Positions 11,218-23,262 of a stretch of 64,000 nt of DNA are shown piece after piece. A model generated the notes under the pieces. The model worked only from the letters and a program-made list of their open reading frames with translations, was not told the DNA's origin and searched no databases. Origin of the DNA: Dryas octopetala. Its lineage: Eukaryota > Streptophyta > Magnoliopsida > Rosales > Rosaceae. Made by a program: the position numbers and the translations under genes. The DNA lies in assembly GCA_963921425.1 (NCBI GenBank), contig OY992833.1:2792501-2856500 (forward strand), in the 5' to 3' direction. Position 1 is the stretch's first letter. Each line of letters starts with the position of its first letter.

Positions 11218-14200
11218 TGTCACGCCCCAATTCCGGGCCTGGGGAAATTGAGCTCGTGGCAGCCGGCGTACCCCTCAATTAACATGAATTTGACCGTCAC
11301 CCCCGACGGCTCAAACTCACATTAACTGAGAAGCACAAGCCTTGAGTTTACCGTTCTACCCATGTACAAAATAGGTAGGCAGAGTTAACTAGCGGAGCGT
11401 CCACTAAATAGGGAGCTCGTCGGAAGGTGTGTTTCTAATTCATTTATTAATATTAGGCCCGAGTTAATTATTATCAATTAATTTAGGTAAGATTCGGGAT
11501 CTAAGTAACTTGGTCGACCTAGGTCAGATAGCCAAATTACAAGTCAAGTAATCCGGGGTTAACCCGACACACCCCCGAGAATAGTCTTGCAATAGATAAA
11601 CCCCGAGTAAGTCAAACATTTGTAACACTAATGAGCCAAAGACAAATGAAGGGTAAGTGCAAGAGTCTATGACACTGGTCCGGTACTCACTCGCTCATGA
11701 GGGAACTGCTAGAACTCGAATACCCAATTGTCGTCGAAGTAGGCGGTGTCTCGTCGTCAGATATCTCCACTAGTATCACCATAACGTCAAACCTGCAAAA
11801 ATCTATGTAGGGGTGAGCATCACCAAACCACCGGATCCTTTGCTCGGCTCACCCGACTCAAAAATGTGTCCACACAATCTCAAGTTTTATCTTACTTAAC
11901 AAGCAAGTCGTTTAAGGACAACCATACCCCAAACAGGGCTCCACACCATAAATCACAATTCATACAAAAGCGTAATAAATTACGAGATGACAAGCTATAT
12001 CATGTTCATCATGTAAGACATGTCACTTTGTACTTACATGGCAAAAATGTCAGAGATGCATGCAACAAATATCTTATGCACGCGTACCTTTGCCAATCCG
12101 CAGAAGCACATATCATTACCTGCTAAATAACAGTGGACCACCATAGCCTGTACCGCAGTACCATCACTACCCGGCCTACCCTCCTGCCGCAAATTAGTGA
12201 TAAGAACGGCCCTCACGACCCGTGGTACCTCCACGGTCGCAAACCCAGTATACTACCAAATCAAATGTATCCACGCGGTCCGTACTATCCCAGTACGTTC
12301 TGACCGAACCTGGGGAGCTGACCAGGGGGCCGACTGCTCACTGGGTTTTCCACTGTGGTTTAGGGGATCGAAACCCAAGGTCGCTCACGCAACCCCTCGT
12401 TCTAAGACTAGGTGTCCAAACACTGAATTCTCATTAGTTTCACAAATACTCAATGAGAATAATTATGATGCATGAACGCATAATCCACTAGCATCAACCT
12501 ATGCCAAAATCAAGTCCATGGAGGAATGCACATGCTCAATATCAATTTCAGTGTTCAACGTATAACAACATTATCAATCCAAAACCATTACATAGTTAAG
12601 GGTTCTCAGCAATAGCCATTAATCATAGAAATGATACAAGGTTTTTCACATACTGAAATATAAGTCACACAAGTAGTTCAAAGGGAATTTATAAGCCTCG
12701 TTACCATTTTTAATTTGGTTAAATTATGAGGAATAATTCATTAATCAAGCTGGCGGGTTGCAGAGCAAATAAGGATAAATCACCTTTAATTTTTAGAGTG
12801 ACTCTAATCCGATAATTTGACATATTTCTTTTAATCATCAAATAGCACATAATTTTCCTTAGGCGTTTAGGCCTTTAATCTAACCATTTATGAATCCTAT
12901 AGTTTAACTAGAATTTGTAATTAGCAAATAAGCAAGTACTAAGCCTGTAGGTTCCAGATTTCACAACAATTAACCACCATGGATGCAAATATCACAATTA
13001 CAATGTACACACAAAACCAATCATGCACAAGCACAAGCAAGACTCTCCAATTGTTAGTTTCTAGAAAATTAACTTGGGCAAGCCCCCCCTACCTTCTCTA
13101 GTAGCTGCCCCCAACTTCAAAGCTCTCAAGAAACTAACAAGGCTCCTGCAACAGTACACAAAACACACCAGGTCACAACCAAGTTCAAGGATGGGGTTTT
13201 ACCGAGGTAACGCACTTGTTGGGCAAGCTAGGATTGTCCCGGACACCAAATAAATAATCCAAAGAGTGAAAACATTTAAATGGATGCTAGGTGGTCTTTA
13301 AAACAGATTTATAATGATGTAAGTAACTCAGGTGGTCAAATGGATGAGTTTTAAAAGGAAAGGATTTGAAGGTAGCTGACTGCCAGCAAGTAGGATCACT
13401 GGAACAAGGTGTAGTCCCGGATTTTTAAAAAAATAAGTAACAGTCCAAAAGTTTTGAAATTTGGTGGGATGATTTTAGACATGCAGAGGGTCACTCACAA
13501 AAATTATCAAGTAGTTTGGAGTTCTGGATCAATACAGTTTCGCCAATCAATCCAGCCTATGATTTGGGAGCAATGCTCATCCTCCAAATTCAAGGTGGAT
13601 TGACTAATGTCTCAAAACCTCAAACCGCAAGATCCAATGTAAGTAAACCAATCAAAACAGGTATAACATCATCCCATCAACCTCATTTTAGGTTGAAACC
13701 ACTAGAACACAAGGGAGACTCAAAACTTAGACAAGTAAAAAGGAAAACGTTACTGTCAGGTTTCAGAAAATCAGAGTCAGCTTATAAAATTCATAACTAA
13801 TTCGTCAGAGGTCCGATTGAGGTGTTCTTGGTCTCTAAATGACCGTTAGGATGTCTAGTTTATGCATACCAAAAATCAGGTCGAGATACTTTGTCAAACG
13901 GTACAGTTTTTAAAAATAGTAACTCGGGGTCAGGGATTACGAAAACCAGAAAAACGGGGCTTTTGACAGAAAACTCAAAACTCTTGACTCTTTTGCCAAA
14001 CCAAGCAGACCAACACGCCCAAAGCAACACCAAGATAGATTCACAAGGTTCACAAATAAGTTTAGAACTCCTTACCCCAAGCACAGCTCGTTTTGTGAGA
14101 CAATCAAAGATCTGTCCACATGCAAGCTCCAAAAATCTTCTCCTCTGGGATTTCTCAAAGATTTTTAACTAGGGTGTGGATCAGTCCTTCAAATCTGAAA

Positions 14201-15404
14201 ACAAGGAGAGGGTTCGGTCCTTTCTTTCCCGAAACTTCAAAGGTGGCCTTGCATGTCACAAACCAGTCACAACAAGGTTGAATCACGTTGGCTAGAATGG
14301 AAATTAAAGGAAAGGGAGGTCTTGATCTCGAGTCTTACCAGGGCTTGAACTCTTTCTGCTCAAACTCAACATGCAAACAGGTTTTGTAAGAGAAAAAGGG
14401 TCAGTAACAAGAATGGTGCAACCTGATTGTGAAAACCAAAGGCTTGAAGGTAGGAGGCTCGGGTTTGGTTGCATTACCTGGTTTGAGTGTAGTTCTCACC
14501 ACTCAGACTTCTTCTAGGAAGATTGCTCGCTGGTTGGACGTTGAGAAAGTAGAGGAGGGGTTAAGAGGTCACTGTAACTTTCGGACTCTACACCATGGCT
14601 AACAAAGCTTGGGTCTTTTATTTTATTTTTCTGGTGTGAGTCTAGAGCTTTGGGACTTCGGTGGCTAGGGTCTGGAAGGACCTTTGTTCTTCAATTCTCT
14701 GTGGCTTTCTCCTCTGGTTCAGATGTGTTTGGCTGGAGAGAAAACTCCAGAGCTTGAAACACAAAGAGAGAGAGTGGAAGACGAGGGGTCTGTAGCGTGT
14801 GTGGGTGGTGAAGTCTGAACTTAGGCTTTTAATAGAGTGTCATGGGCTTTGTGCTTGCCTTGGTTGGGGTTCTGAAATAATTAGGAATAAAAACAAGCCT
14901 CCAGGTGATCCTATCCAACGTGGGCTGGGTTCCAAGGAAAAATCCTTAGGCTTAGTTTAAGACCAATACTAGGTAGTTGGGCTTGGTTAAGACTCCAAGT
15001 AGTTGGACATTTATTTGTGGGTTTGTAGTTACTCACTAGGGTCCAAAACAAATAATTGGGTTTAAGGAAAATTAAATGGGATTCCTAAGAAATGGGAAGC
15101 CGGCCCCTCTTGCCACGTGTCACGCCCTCAAGTTCGGGTCTAAGAGTTCGAGTGTGAAATTACTACATTATCCCTCCCAAGGTCACTACCGTTAATCCTT
15201 GTCTCTCTCGCAAGGCACGAGCAACAAAATAAAATTTATAAGAAAAAGTAACAACAACAAGGACAAGGGTAGTTCCAACCATAAGCAAAAGTACTACGAG
15301 TCATGTTTACAACTGAAATAGAAGTGGTGGTTCGACCTACAAGCCAACCATGGTCAAGTAATACCGCGAAAAAAAATTCGCTCCAAATTTTTCCGGGTAT
15401 CACA
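11218..15404 (-). mobile_element. long solo LTR (4.19 kb) of a gypsy-type retrotransposon
   Basis: On the plus strand it begins TGTCACGCCCCAATTCC and ends CGGGTATCACA, flanked by the 5-bp duplication GTAGG (11213-11217 and 15405-15409). So it has TG...CA ends and the target duplication of an LTR element, but no primer binding site, no coding region and no second LTR. On the minus strand it starts TGTGATACCCGG and ends GGGGCGTGACA, the style of long chromovirus (Del/Tekay-like) LTRs. A TATA-like TATTAAAAGCC lies on the minus strand near 14830. A LARD with unrecognisable internal LTR copies is the alternative. 13516-14172 is open by chance only. Confidence 0.72.
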
Positions 15405-16190
15405 GTAGGAAACTAGGATATGGTTTTGGTTGTTGTAAATCTAGTAAATTGAACTTAAAGCTTGCTGGACCATCACATGTACTTAAGCTTGTTGCTGGAC
15501 CATCACATGCAACTCTTCCTTTTGGATTTTGGATTGCTATCAGCTGCCTTCTTTTTTTGAATAATTGCATGTCTAGGCGGCTGTGATAGCATGCAACTAG
15601 CCTTGTATTATTTGCCCTCTGCCATGTATAGGTTTTGGGATTGCAGCAAGAGCATAACTTTATCATTTGAATATATAATTGCATATCTTTTGGTCGCTGA
15701 TCATGCACTTGTCTTTAATGTTTTCAGTGGTCTAAGTCGAAGAACAAGCGGACTGGTTACACCTAAGCCCAGATTGGTGAAGTCTGAGTTGAATGGGGAG
15801 ACTATGTCACTGAGAATTATTTTTAGACATGTTGGTATGCTGTTTTGACGTACATTTTGTGGATATAGTATGAGTGCTGCCATTCCAATATTTTGTAAAG
15901 GAAAAGGCAGAATTTAGAACTAGCTAGTATGCAGATTTTAGAACTAGCTAGCTAGCTAGCTAGCTAACTAGTGTGCATAATGTAGAACTAGCCATGCCTT
16001 ATATTTTGTGCATATTTTTGAAGTTGCTTTGGGGGTTATATATGAATTAGGGTTATCCCTACTTGTAGAGGGATTTGTAATTCTTTTTTGTTAACTTGAA
16101 TATGGGTTGAAATTGGATGTTGGAAATGTATGAGAATGTTGGATGAAATTTATGGAAGCATTTAAATTGCACAAATTGGCAGGAAAAATT
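15405..16190. other. CACTA internal sequence right of the nested LTR
   Basis: One exon-like stretch follows an acceptor TGTTTTCAG at about 15727 (reads G-L-S-R-R-T-S-G-L-V-T-P-K-P-R-L-V-K), but I cannot assign it. 15945-15965 is a short GCTA repeat. Otherwise AT-rich and without genes. Confidence 0.4.
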
Positions 16191-16845
16191 AATATCTAAC
16201 AACCCATTTTATTTTATTTTTTTTTAATTCAAAAACATTTACAATATCAGTTAAACACTGATATCTAATGTGTATTAAATCTGATATTTATACAGGTATA
16301 TATATCGAAATAACAAATAACATCGATATATAATGTTATTTTTATTTCACATTCTAACTCAAACATGATGTTTAAGAGACTTATAATATCTAAAATAACG
16401 AACAAACAGATATCTAATGTGTACATATATATCGGTTTTAGTTACAAATTCGATGTGTTAAAAATATTATATATTGCTTTGATAAAAAAAGTGATGTAAC
16501 AACCTACCAAATATAGCTTTTGATGAGTTTATAATATCGAAAAATAGAACCAAACAGATATTTAATATACCTTTTAATGTCAGTTTTTGAAAAAATAATG
16601 ATATTGAAACTATATTACATATCGGAATCCGTTCATTTAGATAGCGGAAACTTGAAAATTCGATATATATTATTTATTAATAATATCGGATATTTAACAA
16701 ATAGGATGTCTAATTTGATATAGACATCGGCCCAAAACTGATATTGAAAATATGGTACATTAGATATCACGTCTGCCCTTATCGGTCGCAAACCTAATAG
16801 ACATCAGTGTTCCACTGATATCTAATGGGGTACTTCCTAGTAGTG
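16191..16845. repeat. CACTA right subterminal repeats and inverted repeat
   Basis: A dense set of GATATC, ATATCGG and ATATCTAATG variants in both orientations, ending in the 30-bp terminal repeat at 16816-16845 (inverse of 7694-7723). The array is longer than on the left side (about 650 against 230 bp). TNPA-type binding is inferred from the superfamily. Confidence 0.85.
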
Positions 16846-16848
16846 CAT

Positions 16849-18333
16849 TAAGTCCAAGGAGATGAAGAAAACCTAAAGAGGTGGAGAAAGTCAAAGAAGA
16901 GAAGTACAAGCCCAAGGGTCCAAGTTAGAGAGTCAAATGCTCAATTAAGTTTAAATTAGTTAACGCGTAATTAAAAATGGATTACCCACCCAAGGCCCAT
17001 TGATTCAATGATGTGGCTCTCATTGAATCAAACTTTGTTGTCCATAATCATCATAAAGGTCATTGCAATTTCTAAGTCAAGAAAATGAATTTGATTCATA
17101 TAAGTAATTTATATGGGTAATTTCAATTTGAAAATAAAGTTTTTGAAAAACTATGGAATTATAGTAAATTACTTTAGACATGGTTCCTGAATAAATAGTT
17201 GATGAATATTCCCAATTTTGAAATGTTTATTAAAATAAATTGTTTTGTTTTGGTAAATAAACTAATGAGAGTATACTTAACTATTTAGAACCAAAATTGA
17301 TTAGAAGATTGCAAGTGATCAAGAATACATGTATGTATGTATGCGATGCATTTCCTTATATGCTCATGATTATAGTGTAGGAATTAAATTGAGACCTTAG
17401 GATTAAGTCCTAAAAAATATGATTCCTCAATTTAAAATATTAAAACCTAAATGTAAAGGTCAATCCCCTATTCCGTGACCTTCCACTATTATTAGAAGTT
17501 TCCAATACTAACTACATTTTATGGTTTAGTCCACTCAGTTATGGGGGACGACTTCATTTTTATTTAGCTAGGAACTCTAATCACTTTGAGTGAGAGTAAT
17601 TAACCTAGGAAACCAAACTTTATCAAGATCTATTAGGTGAGATCAAGTTGTTGATTTGCCTATGCTTGCTTAACTGGTGGGTCCGTTTTAACTAGAAGTC
17701 AATTGTCAAGATCTGTTAGGTGAGACGATTGTTTCTAGAGGCCGAAAATAAATTGGAATCTCACAAAGTTGTTTGTGAATAGATATGGTATCTTCTCCTA
17801 AATGTTGAAATTGGCCAAGATCTATTAGGTGCAGTCAACTAAACAATTAGGAACTTCTAATTTCCACAATGGAATTAGTGAGATGATTCCCGTTTTTCCC
17901 GTAAAGGATGAGGAAAAACGATAAGTTAGTGGAAGACTTTAGACTAAAGACCTAGTCTAGGGTTTATTAAGACAATTACTTATATTGTCATTGTATGTTT
18001 ATAGAGTGAGTCATGTCACTTGAGGTTGCATTGTCCCAATTGCATCAAGACCCGCTCCGTGGTCCAAACTTTGATGATTGGTTCCAAAGACTAAGGGTAG
18101 TCTTCGTGCTTTAGAGCATAGATGAAGTCTCTTCACTAGACCCTTTTGGTATGGTTCTATGTACCCATTGAGTGAGGAACATAAGATTGCGACCAATCAT
18201 CACATTGATAATGACGAAATGGGTAGGCAATTCATCTTGTTGGCTTAGTGGCAGAACCTATATATTTTGTCAAGCATTAGTGCATATGATGACTGTACGA
18301 CCATGATCCTCACATTGCATAGGGAGTGTACTC
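16849..18333 (+). mobile_element. decayed copia-like retrotransposon, leader and gag start (copy B)
   Basis: Collinear with 5094-6582. I see one substitution (6073 G, 17824 A) and one ATGT microsatellite unit fewer (near 17330). The gag-like start is at 18013 and is ended by the same TAG as in copy A. It resumes directly after the CAT duplication of the CACTA element. Confidence 0.9.
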
Positions 18334-18338
18334 TTTAT

Positions 18339-18507
18339 AGTTAGCGTATGTATAGGCTTATATTTAGGTTTTTTCCTTATTTAGCTAGGAGTTAATGTAT
18401 TAGCTGTGTATTAGCTGTATAGTTGACTTACCTAAATGGTAATCTAGCTGTATGTATAAATATACCTTGAGATGAATGAAAATATGCAATTCAGCCATAT
18501 TCTAATT
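18339..18507 (+). repeat. copia 5' LTR
   Basis: 169 bp, AGTTAGCG to ATTCTAATT. A TATA-like TATAAATATACC at about 18454 would serve the element promoter. The TTTAT target duplication precedes it. Confidence 0.93.
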
Positions 18508-18520
18508 TGGTATCAGAGCC
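18508..18520 (+). other. retrotransposon primer binding site
   Basis: TGGTATCAGAGCC immediately after the 5' LTR, complementary to the 3' end of initiator methionine tRNA, the usual primer of plant copia elements. An identical site at 6757-6769 belongs to copy A. Confidence 0.93.
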
Positions 18521-18848
18521 CTAGGGTTTTTTCCTTTTAATTTTTTTTTTCTGACGCTACAGTAACGCCGCTGCTACAGTAACTCCGGCGCTACATTTTT
18601 TCCGCTGCCCATCTTGTGTTTTTTTTTTTTTTTGCTGCAACCCTAATTCCCTTGAAGATCTGCAGCTGCCGCAACCTTCCAAAGCAACCCTAGCTCTTAT
18701 CTTTTGCGGCTGCCTTGCCTATCTTCCTAAACCCTAACCAAACAGCAATCTTAGTTCCTCTAGCCCTAGTCGCAAACAGCAACCCAGCCAAACAGAACTT
18801 GCTGCTTAGCAACCCTAGCCGATTCCTTGCTAATCAGCAACCCTAGCC

Positions 18849-19830
18849 ATGTCTGATGAAGTACCAGCCCATTCGAACACCAAGTCTCCTCTGATTCCTG
18901 AGAGCAAGATGTCATCCACTGTGACCATATATTCAGGAGACCTCGTCTCCAATCCATATCAAATTGGATGGTACGAATTATCGCATTTGGTCTAAGATTT
19001 TGGAGATGCATGTTGCCGGCAGAAAGAAGAAGGGCTATATTTCAGGAAGGAAAGTGGCTCATGCTCAGAGTGATCCGGCCTATGATGAGTGGGAGGCTGA
19101 GGATGCTTTGGTGAAGTCATGGCTTATCAACTCCATGACACCTAACCTCATGTCTCATTTTGTTCAGTGTGGTACAGCAAAGGAGGTTTGGGACGCTGTT
19201 AAGAGGAGCTATCTTGATGCCTCTGATTCTTCTCAAGTTTATGAATTGATGAAGAAGACTTTCCAATTACGTCAAGGTGGCCGGCCTCTCACAGAATACT
19301 ACAACGAGATGAACTCCTTTTTTATGGAGTTAGACTATCGGAGGCCTAACGACATGGAGTGCCCGGCTGATGCTGAAAAGCAGAGGAAGCGTATTGCGGA
19401 AGATCGAGTTTATATGTTTCTTGCAGGTCTTGATCATAGTCTGGATCAAGTTAGCAGTCGTGTTTTGGCAACTTCTCCTCTACCGAGCCTGGAAGAAATA
19501 TACTCATTAGTTCACCGTGAAGCACAACGACAGGTCACAATAGGTGCTGAAGTTATCTCTGAGGCTTCAGCCCTGATGATCCAGAAGAGCGATTCTCGAC
19601 CAGCCCCTTCTCCTGGTTCTTCTGAGCCTGCTGCTCGCCTTTGTACTCACTGCAATAGTTCCAAACATACAGTAGATGTATGTTGGAAGAAGCATGGTTA
19701 CCCGGAGTGGTATAAACTTAAGCAAGCTGAGCGGAGGAATAGAAAATCTGCTCATGTCGCTGTTGCAGATACCCCTACTACCCTCCATCTTATGCTTCTC
19801 AGGTCTCTCGAGTTTCTTCTCAAGGAGGTA
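18849..19830 (+). pseudogene. copia Gag, frameshifted
   Basis: An ATG at 18849 opens M-S-D-E-V-P-A-H-S but runs out of frame by about 18950. Gag proper (I-K-L-D-G-T-N-Y-R-I-W-S-K) is in another frame from about 18945. The UBN2-type Gag body follows, then a zinc knuckle C-x2-C-x4-H-x4-C (C-T-H-C ... H-T-V-D-V-C, about 19650-19690), which binds RNA. The frame is lost again between about 19790 and 19870, before the protease. It would form the capsid of the retrotransposon particle if intact. Confidence 0.85.
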
Positions 19831-19849
19831 ATTTTGGCTAGGTATTTCT

Positions 19850-21064
19850 TTCTTCTACTAACAACACTTGGGTTATTGATTCAGGGGCTACTGATCATAT
19901 GACTAGTCATTCTTCTTTGTTTAAATCTCTAATGACTCCACCTGTTAAGTCTGTTCAGGTTGCCGATGGGACTCACATGCCAATTATAGGGGCCGGGACC
20001 ATCTCTCTCTCTCCCACATTAACCTTGTCTTCTATTTTGCTTGCACATACTCTCTCTAATAATCTCCTTTCTATTAGCCAGCTTACCAAGAGTCTCAATT
20101 GTTCTGTAATCTTTTATCCTACTCATTGTGTGTTTCAGGACAATCTCACGAAGACGACGATTGGTACTGGTAAGGAGAGGGGAGAACTTTACTACTTGGA
20201 GGGGGCCAGGCAGTTGCAGTCCGAATCTAGCCGCGGTTTTCAAGTAGGAGGAGAAAGGTCTGACAAAGAGAAGATCCTTTTATGGCATTGTCATCTGGGG
20301 CATCCATCGTTTGGTTATTTAGAACGTTTGTTTCCTAAGTTATTTCTTTCTATTCCTGTTACTAGTTTGAGGTGTGAACAATGTATTTATGCAAAAAACC
20401 ATTGTGTTCCTTTTAAAGTAAGTTTCAATAAAAGTTCTACTCCATTTTCGTGTGTTTATACAGATGTTTGGGGTCCTTTTTCTACCCCTTCTACTTCTGG
20501 TCATAAATACTTTGTGTTTTTTATTGATGACTGCACTCAGGTGAGTTGGGTATATTTGTTAAAGTCTAAGAGTGATGTTATTCATGTTATTCCTCAGTTT
20601 TACAAAATGATTGCAACACAATTTCATACTAAGGTTCAAGTATTTCATTCTGACAATGGTCGGGAGTTTGTCAATCAGTCGCTTGCTGATTTTTACAAAC
20701 AAAATGGCATCATCCATCAGACAACGTGTGCATACACGCCCCCAACAGAACGGCATAGCCGAACGTAAGAACCGCCACCTTCTTGAGGTGGCGCGGGCCT
20801 TATGTTTTACTATGCATGTTCCCAAGCGTTTCTGGGTTGATGCTGTTCTGACTGCTGTCTTCCTTATCAATAGAATGCCTGCTCGTACCATTGACTATCA
20901 GACTCCTTTGAGGATGTTGTCTCGGTATCACTCTATTCCTTCTGCCCTAAACCTTTGTCCTAAGGTGTTTGGATGTGCTTGCTATGTCCATGTTCACTCA
21001 CTTCATAGAGATAAACTTGACCCTCGTGCCCTTAGATGTGTCTTCCTGGGTTATTCCACTTCCT
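19850..21064 (+). pseudogene. copia protease and integrase, broken
   Basis: Protease motif V-I-D-S-G-A-T-D-H at 19872-19898 holds the catalytic Asp. The pre-integrase HHCC zinc module follows (W-H-C-H-L-G-H-P ... C-E-Q-C, about 20283-20390). The integrase core has D in Y-T-D-V-W-G-P, D in S-D-N-G-R-E-F and E in G-I-A-E-R-K-N. A frameshift at about 20745, inside T-P-P, separates the second and third acidic residues. A TAA at 21064 ends F-L-G-Y-S-T-S. The three catalytic residues are all present in sequence but not in one frame. Confidence 0.88.
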
Positions 21065-23255
21065 AAAAGGGATATAAATGTTTTCATCCTCCGACAGGTA
21101 AATATTATATGTCAATGGATGTTGAGTTCTGTGAACGGGTGTCCTATTTTTCTGGGGAGGTTTATATGGTTCCTCTTCAGGGGGAGATTAGTAGTAAGGA
21201 AGAGGAACAACTGTGGTTGGAAGAGAAGAGGTTGTGGATTTTGGGTAAGGGGGAGGAGTCCGCGACTCCAGGTTTGGTGGAACATGAGGAAGGAATGGGT
21301 GAAAGACCAGCCTGGTTGTTCCAAAAAGGTTATACAAGAAGGAACAAAGTTGCTACTGCCGTGCCCCTACTGTGCCTAGTACTCATCTCGATGACACTAC
21401 CATACCATCGAATGACTCTTCTAAGATTGACTCTGAGGTACATCTTCTCTCTCCTATAGCTTCAGCTTCAGATATTGTTTTGAACTCTAATCCTGTAGTT
21501 TCAGATTTGGGTTCTAATCCTATAGTTTCAAGTTCTACTGACTTGGATTCCCAAGTTGGTGATCAGAGTAGGAGATATCCTCTTCGTGATCGTAAAGAAC
21601 CTGAGAGGTTTGGTTTCTCCAAATCATCTTCCAATGTTGTCTATCCCATGTCTGATTTTGTCTCTTATCATCGGCTGTCTAAGTCTCACCTAGCTTTTGC
21701 CCTTCAGTTGTCTTCTGTGTTTATTCCTAGTCATTTTCAGGAAGCTCTTGGAGATCCCAAGTGGAAGTCTGCTATGGTAGAGGAAATGAAGGCACTCCAG
21801 AAGAACTCTACTTGGGAAATGGTTGAGTTGCCCCGAGACAAGAAGACGGTGGGATGTAAATGGGTGTTCACAGTGAAGTATAAATCATATGGTACAGTTG
21901 ACAGGTACAAGGCTAGACTGGTTGCCAAGGGTTACACCCAGACCTATGGGATTGACTATCGAGAGACCTTTGCTCCTGTGACTAAGATGAACACTGTTAG
22001 AGTCATACTCTCTCTTGCAGTTAATCTGGATTGGCCATTGCGACAATTTGATGTGAAAAATGCCTTCCTTCATGGTGATTTAATAGAAGAGGTGTACATG
22101 GATCCTCTTCCAGGGTTCACACCGAAAGGAGGTAAGGTATATAAACTGAAGAAGGCCTTGTATGGACTGAAGCAATCACCGAGGGCGTGGTTTGGCAGGT
22201 TAAGCTACTCAATGAAGGCATATAGTTTTAAGCAAGCCCTGGCGGATCACACCCTGTTCTATAAACGGCATGGTGATGATATAACCTTGCTCATTGTTTA
22301 TGTTGATGACATGATTGTTACAGGTAATAACCCGAGTAAGATTGAGAAGCTGCAGGGTTATTTGGCCAAGGAATTTGAAATGAAGGATTTGGGAGTTCTA
22401 AAATACTTCTTGGGCATTGAAGTGTCTCGATCCAAACAAGGAATTTTCCTCTCTCAACGAAAGTATACATTAGATCTCTTGGCTGAAACTGGTAACTCTG
22501 TTTGCGCGCCGATTAATACTCCTATTGAGGTAAACCATGGTCTAGCTATATATCCTGATCAGGTTCTGACAAACAAAGAGAGGTATTAGAAGCTAGTAGG
22601 GAAGTTGATCTATCTCGCTCATACTAGGCCTGACATATCATATGCAGTTAGTGTGGTAAGTCAATTTATGCACAACCCGAGTGACCGACATATGGATGCA
22701 GTGACCCGTATTTTGGCTTATCTGAAGTCTTCTCCAGGTAAAGGTATTATGTTCTCTAGGCATGGACACTTGGATATTGTGGGATACACTGACTCCGACT
22801 TTGTTGGATCCAAATTGGATAGGAAGTCTACTTCAGGATATGTGTCATTTGTTGGAGGCAACTTGGTGACTTGGCGAAGTAAAAAACAAAATGTAGTATC
22901 ACTATCTAGTGCGGAAGCTGAATATCGTGCCCTTCATCATGCGACTACGGAGATTACTTGGCTCAAAATTCTCTTAGGTGAACTCGGGTATGGTCCTCAG
23001 AAACTGGTGAAGCTCTTTTGTGATAACACGGCGACTATTGAGATTGCTAATAATCCTGTGCAGCATGACCGAACCAAACATATTGAACTTGATAGGAACT
23101 ACATCAAGGATAACCTAAATTCTGGTGTGATTGAGGTTCCTTATATTAGGAGTGCGGATCAGCTGGCTGATATGATGACTCATGCCATTACTAGAGGACC
23201 ATTCCATATATCGTTATCCAAGTTGGGCATGTGCGATATCTATGCACCAACTTGA
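21065..23255 (+). pseudogene. copia reverse transcriptase and RNase H, broken
   Basis: The end of integrase continues in the upstream frame to about 21360, where a frameshift occurs. RT is then open from 21372 to 22587: W-K-S-A-M-V-E-E-M-K-A-L, C-K-W-V-F, R-L-V-A-K-G-Y-T-Q, D-V-K-N-A-F-L-H-G and the catalytic Y-V-D-D-M at 22299-22313. A TAG at 22587 interrupts it. RNase H follows (Y-T-D-S-D, D-R-K-S-T-S-G-Y, S-S-A-E-A-E-Y, C-D-N-T-A) and ends with TGA at 23253-23255, overlapping the polypurine tract. Confidence 0.92.
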
Positions 23256-23262
23256 GGGGGAG
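23254..23262 (+). other. polypurine tract of copia element
   Basis: GAGGGGGAG directly before the 3' LTR. This purine run primes plus-strand DNA synthesis in LTR retrotransposons. Confidence 0.85.

Larger units (their letters stand above)
7694..16845. mobile_element. CACTA (En/Spm) transposon, 9,152 bp, non-autonomous, gene-carrying
   Basis: Both ends carry a perfect 30-bp inverted repeat beginning CACTACTAGGAAGTACCCCA. The element is flanked by the 3-bp duplication CAT (7691-7693 and 16846-16848). CACTA termini and 3-bp duplications define the En/Spm superfamily. The other copy of the locus (AACCATTAAG at 5088-5097) is the exact empty site. Subterminal regions are AT-rich and crowded with GATATC-type motifs. 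No TNPA/TNPD-like transposase is readable, so movement would need a helper. Cargo: an acylamino-acid-releasing enzyme fragment (9484-10712), unassigned gene-like sequence (8000-9000, 15700-15850) and a nested 4.2-kb LTR (11218-15404). Confidence 0.95.

Noticed and set aside
15119..15404. Separate 285-bp LTR starting TGTCACGCCC and ending TATCACA
   Set aside because: No matching target duplication (CCACG against GTAGG). The GTAGG pair at 11213 and 15405 supports one larger unit.
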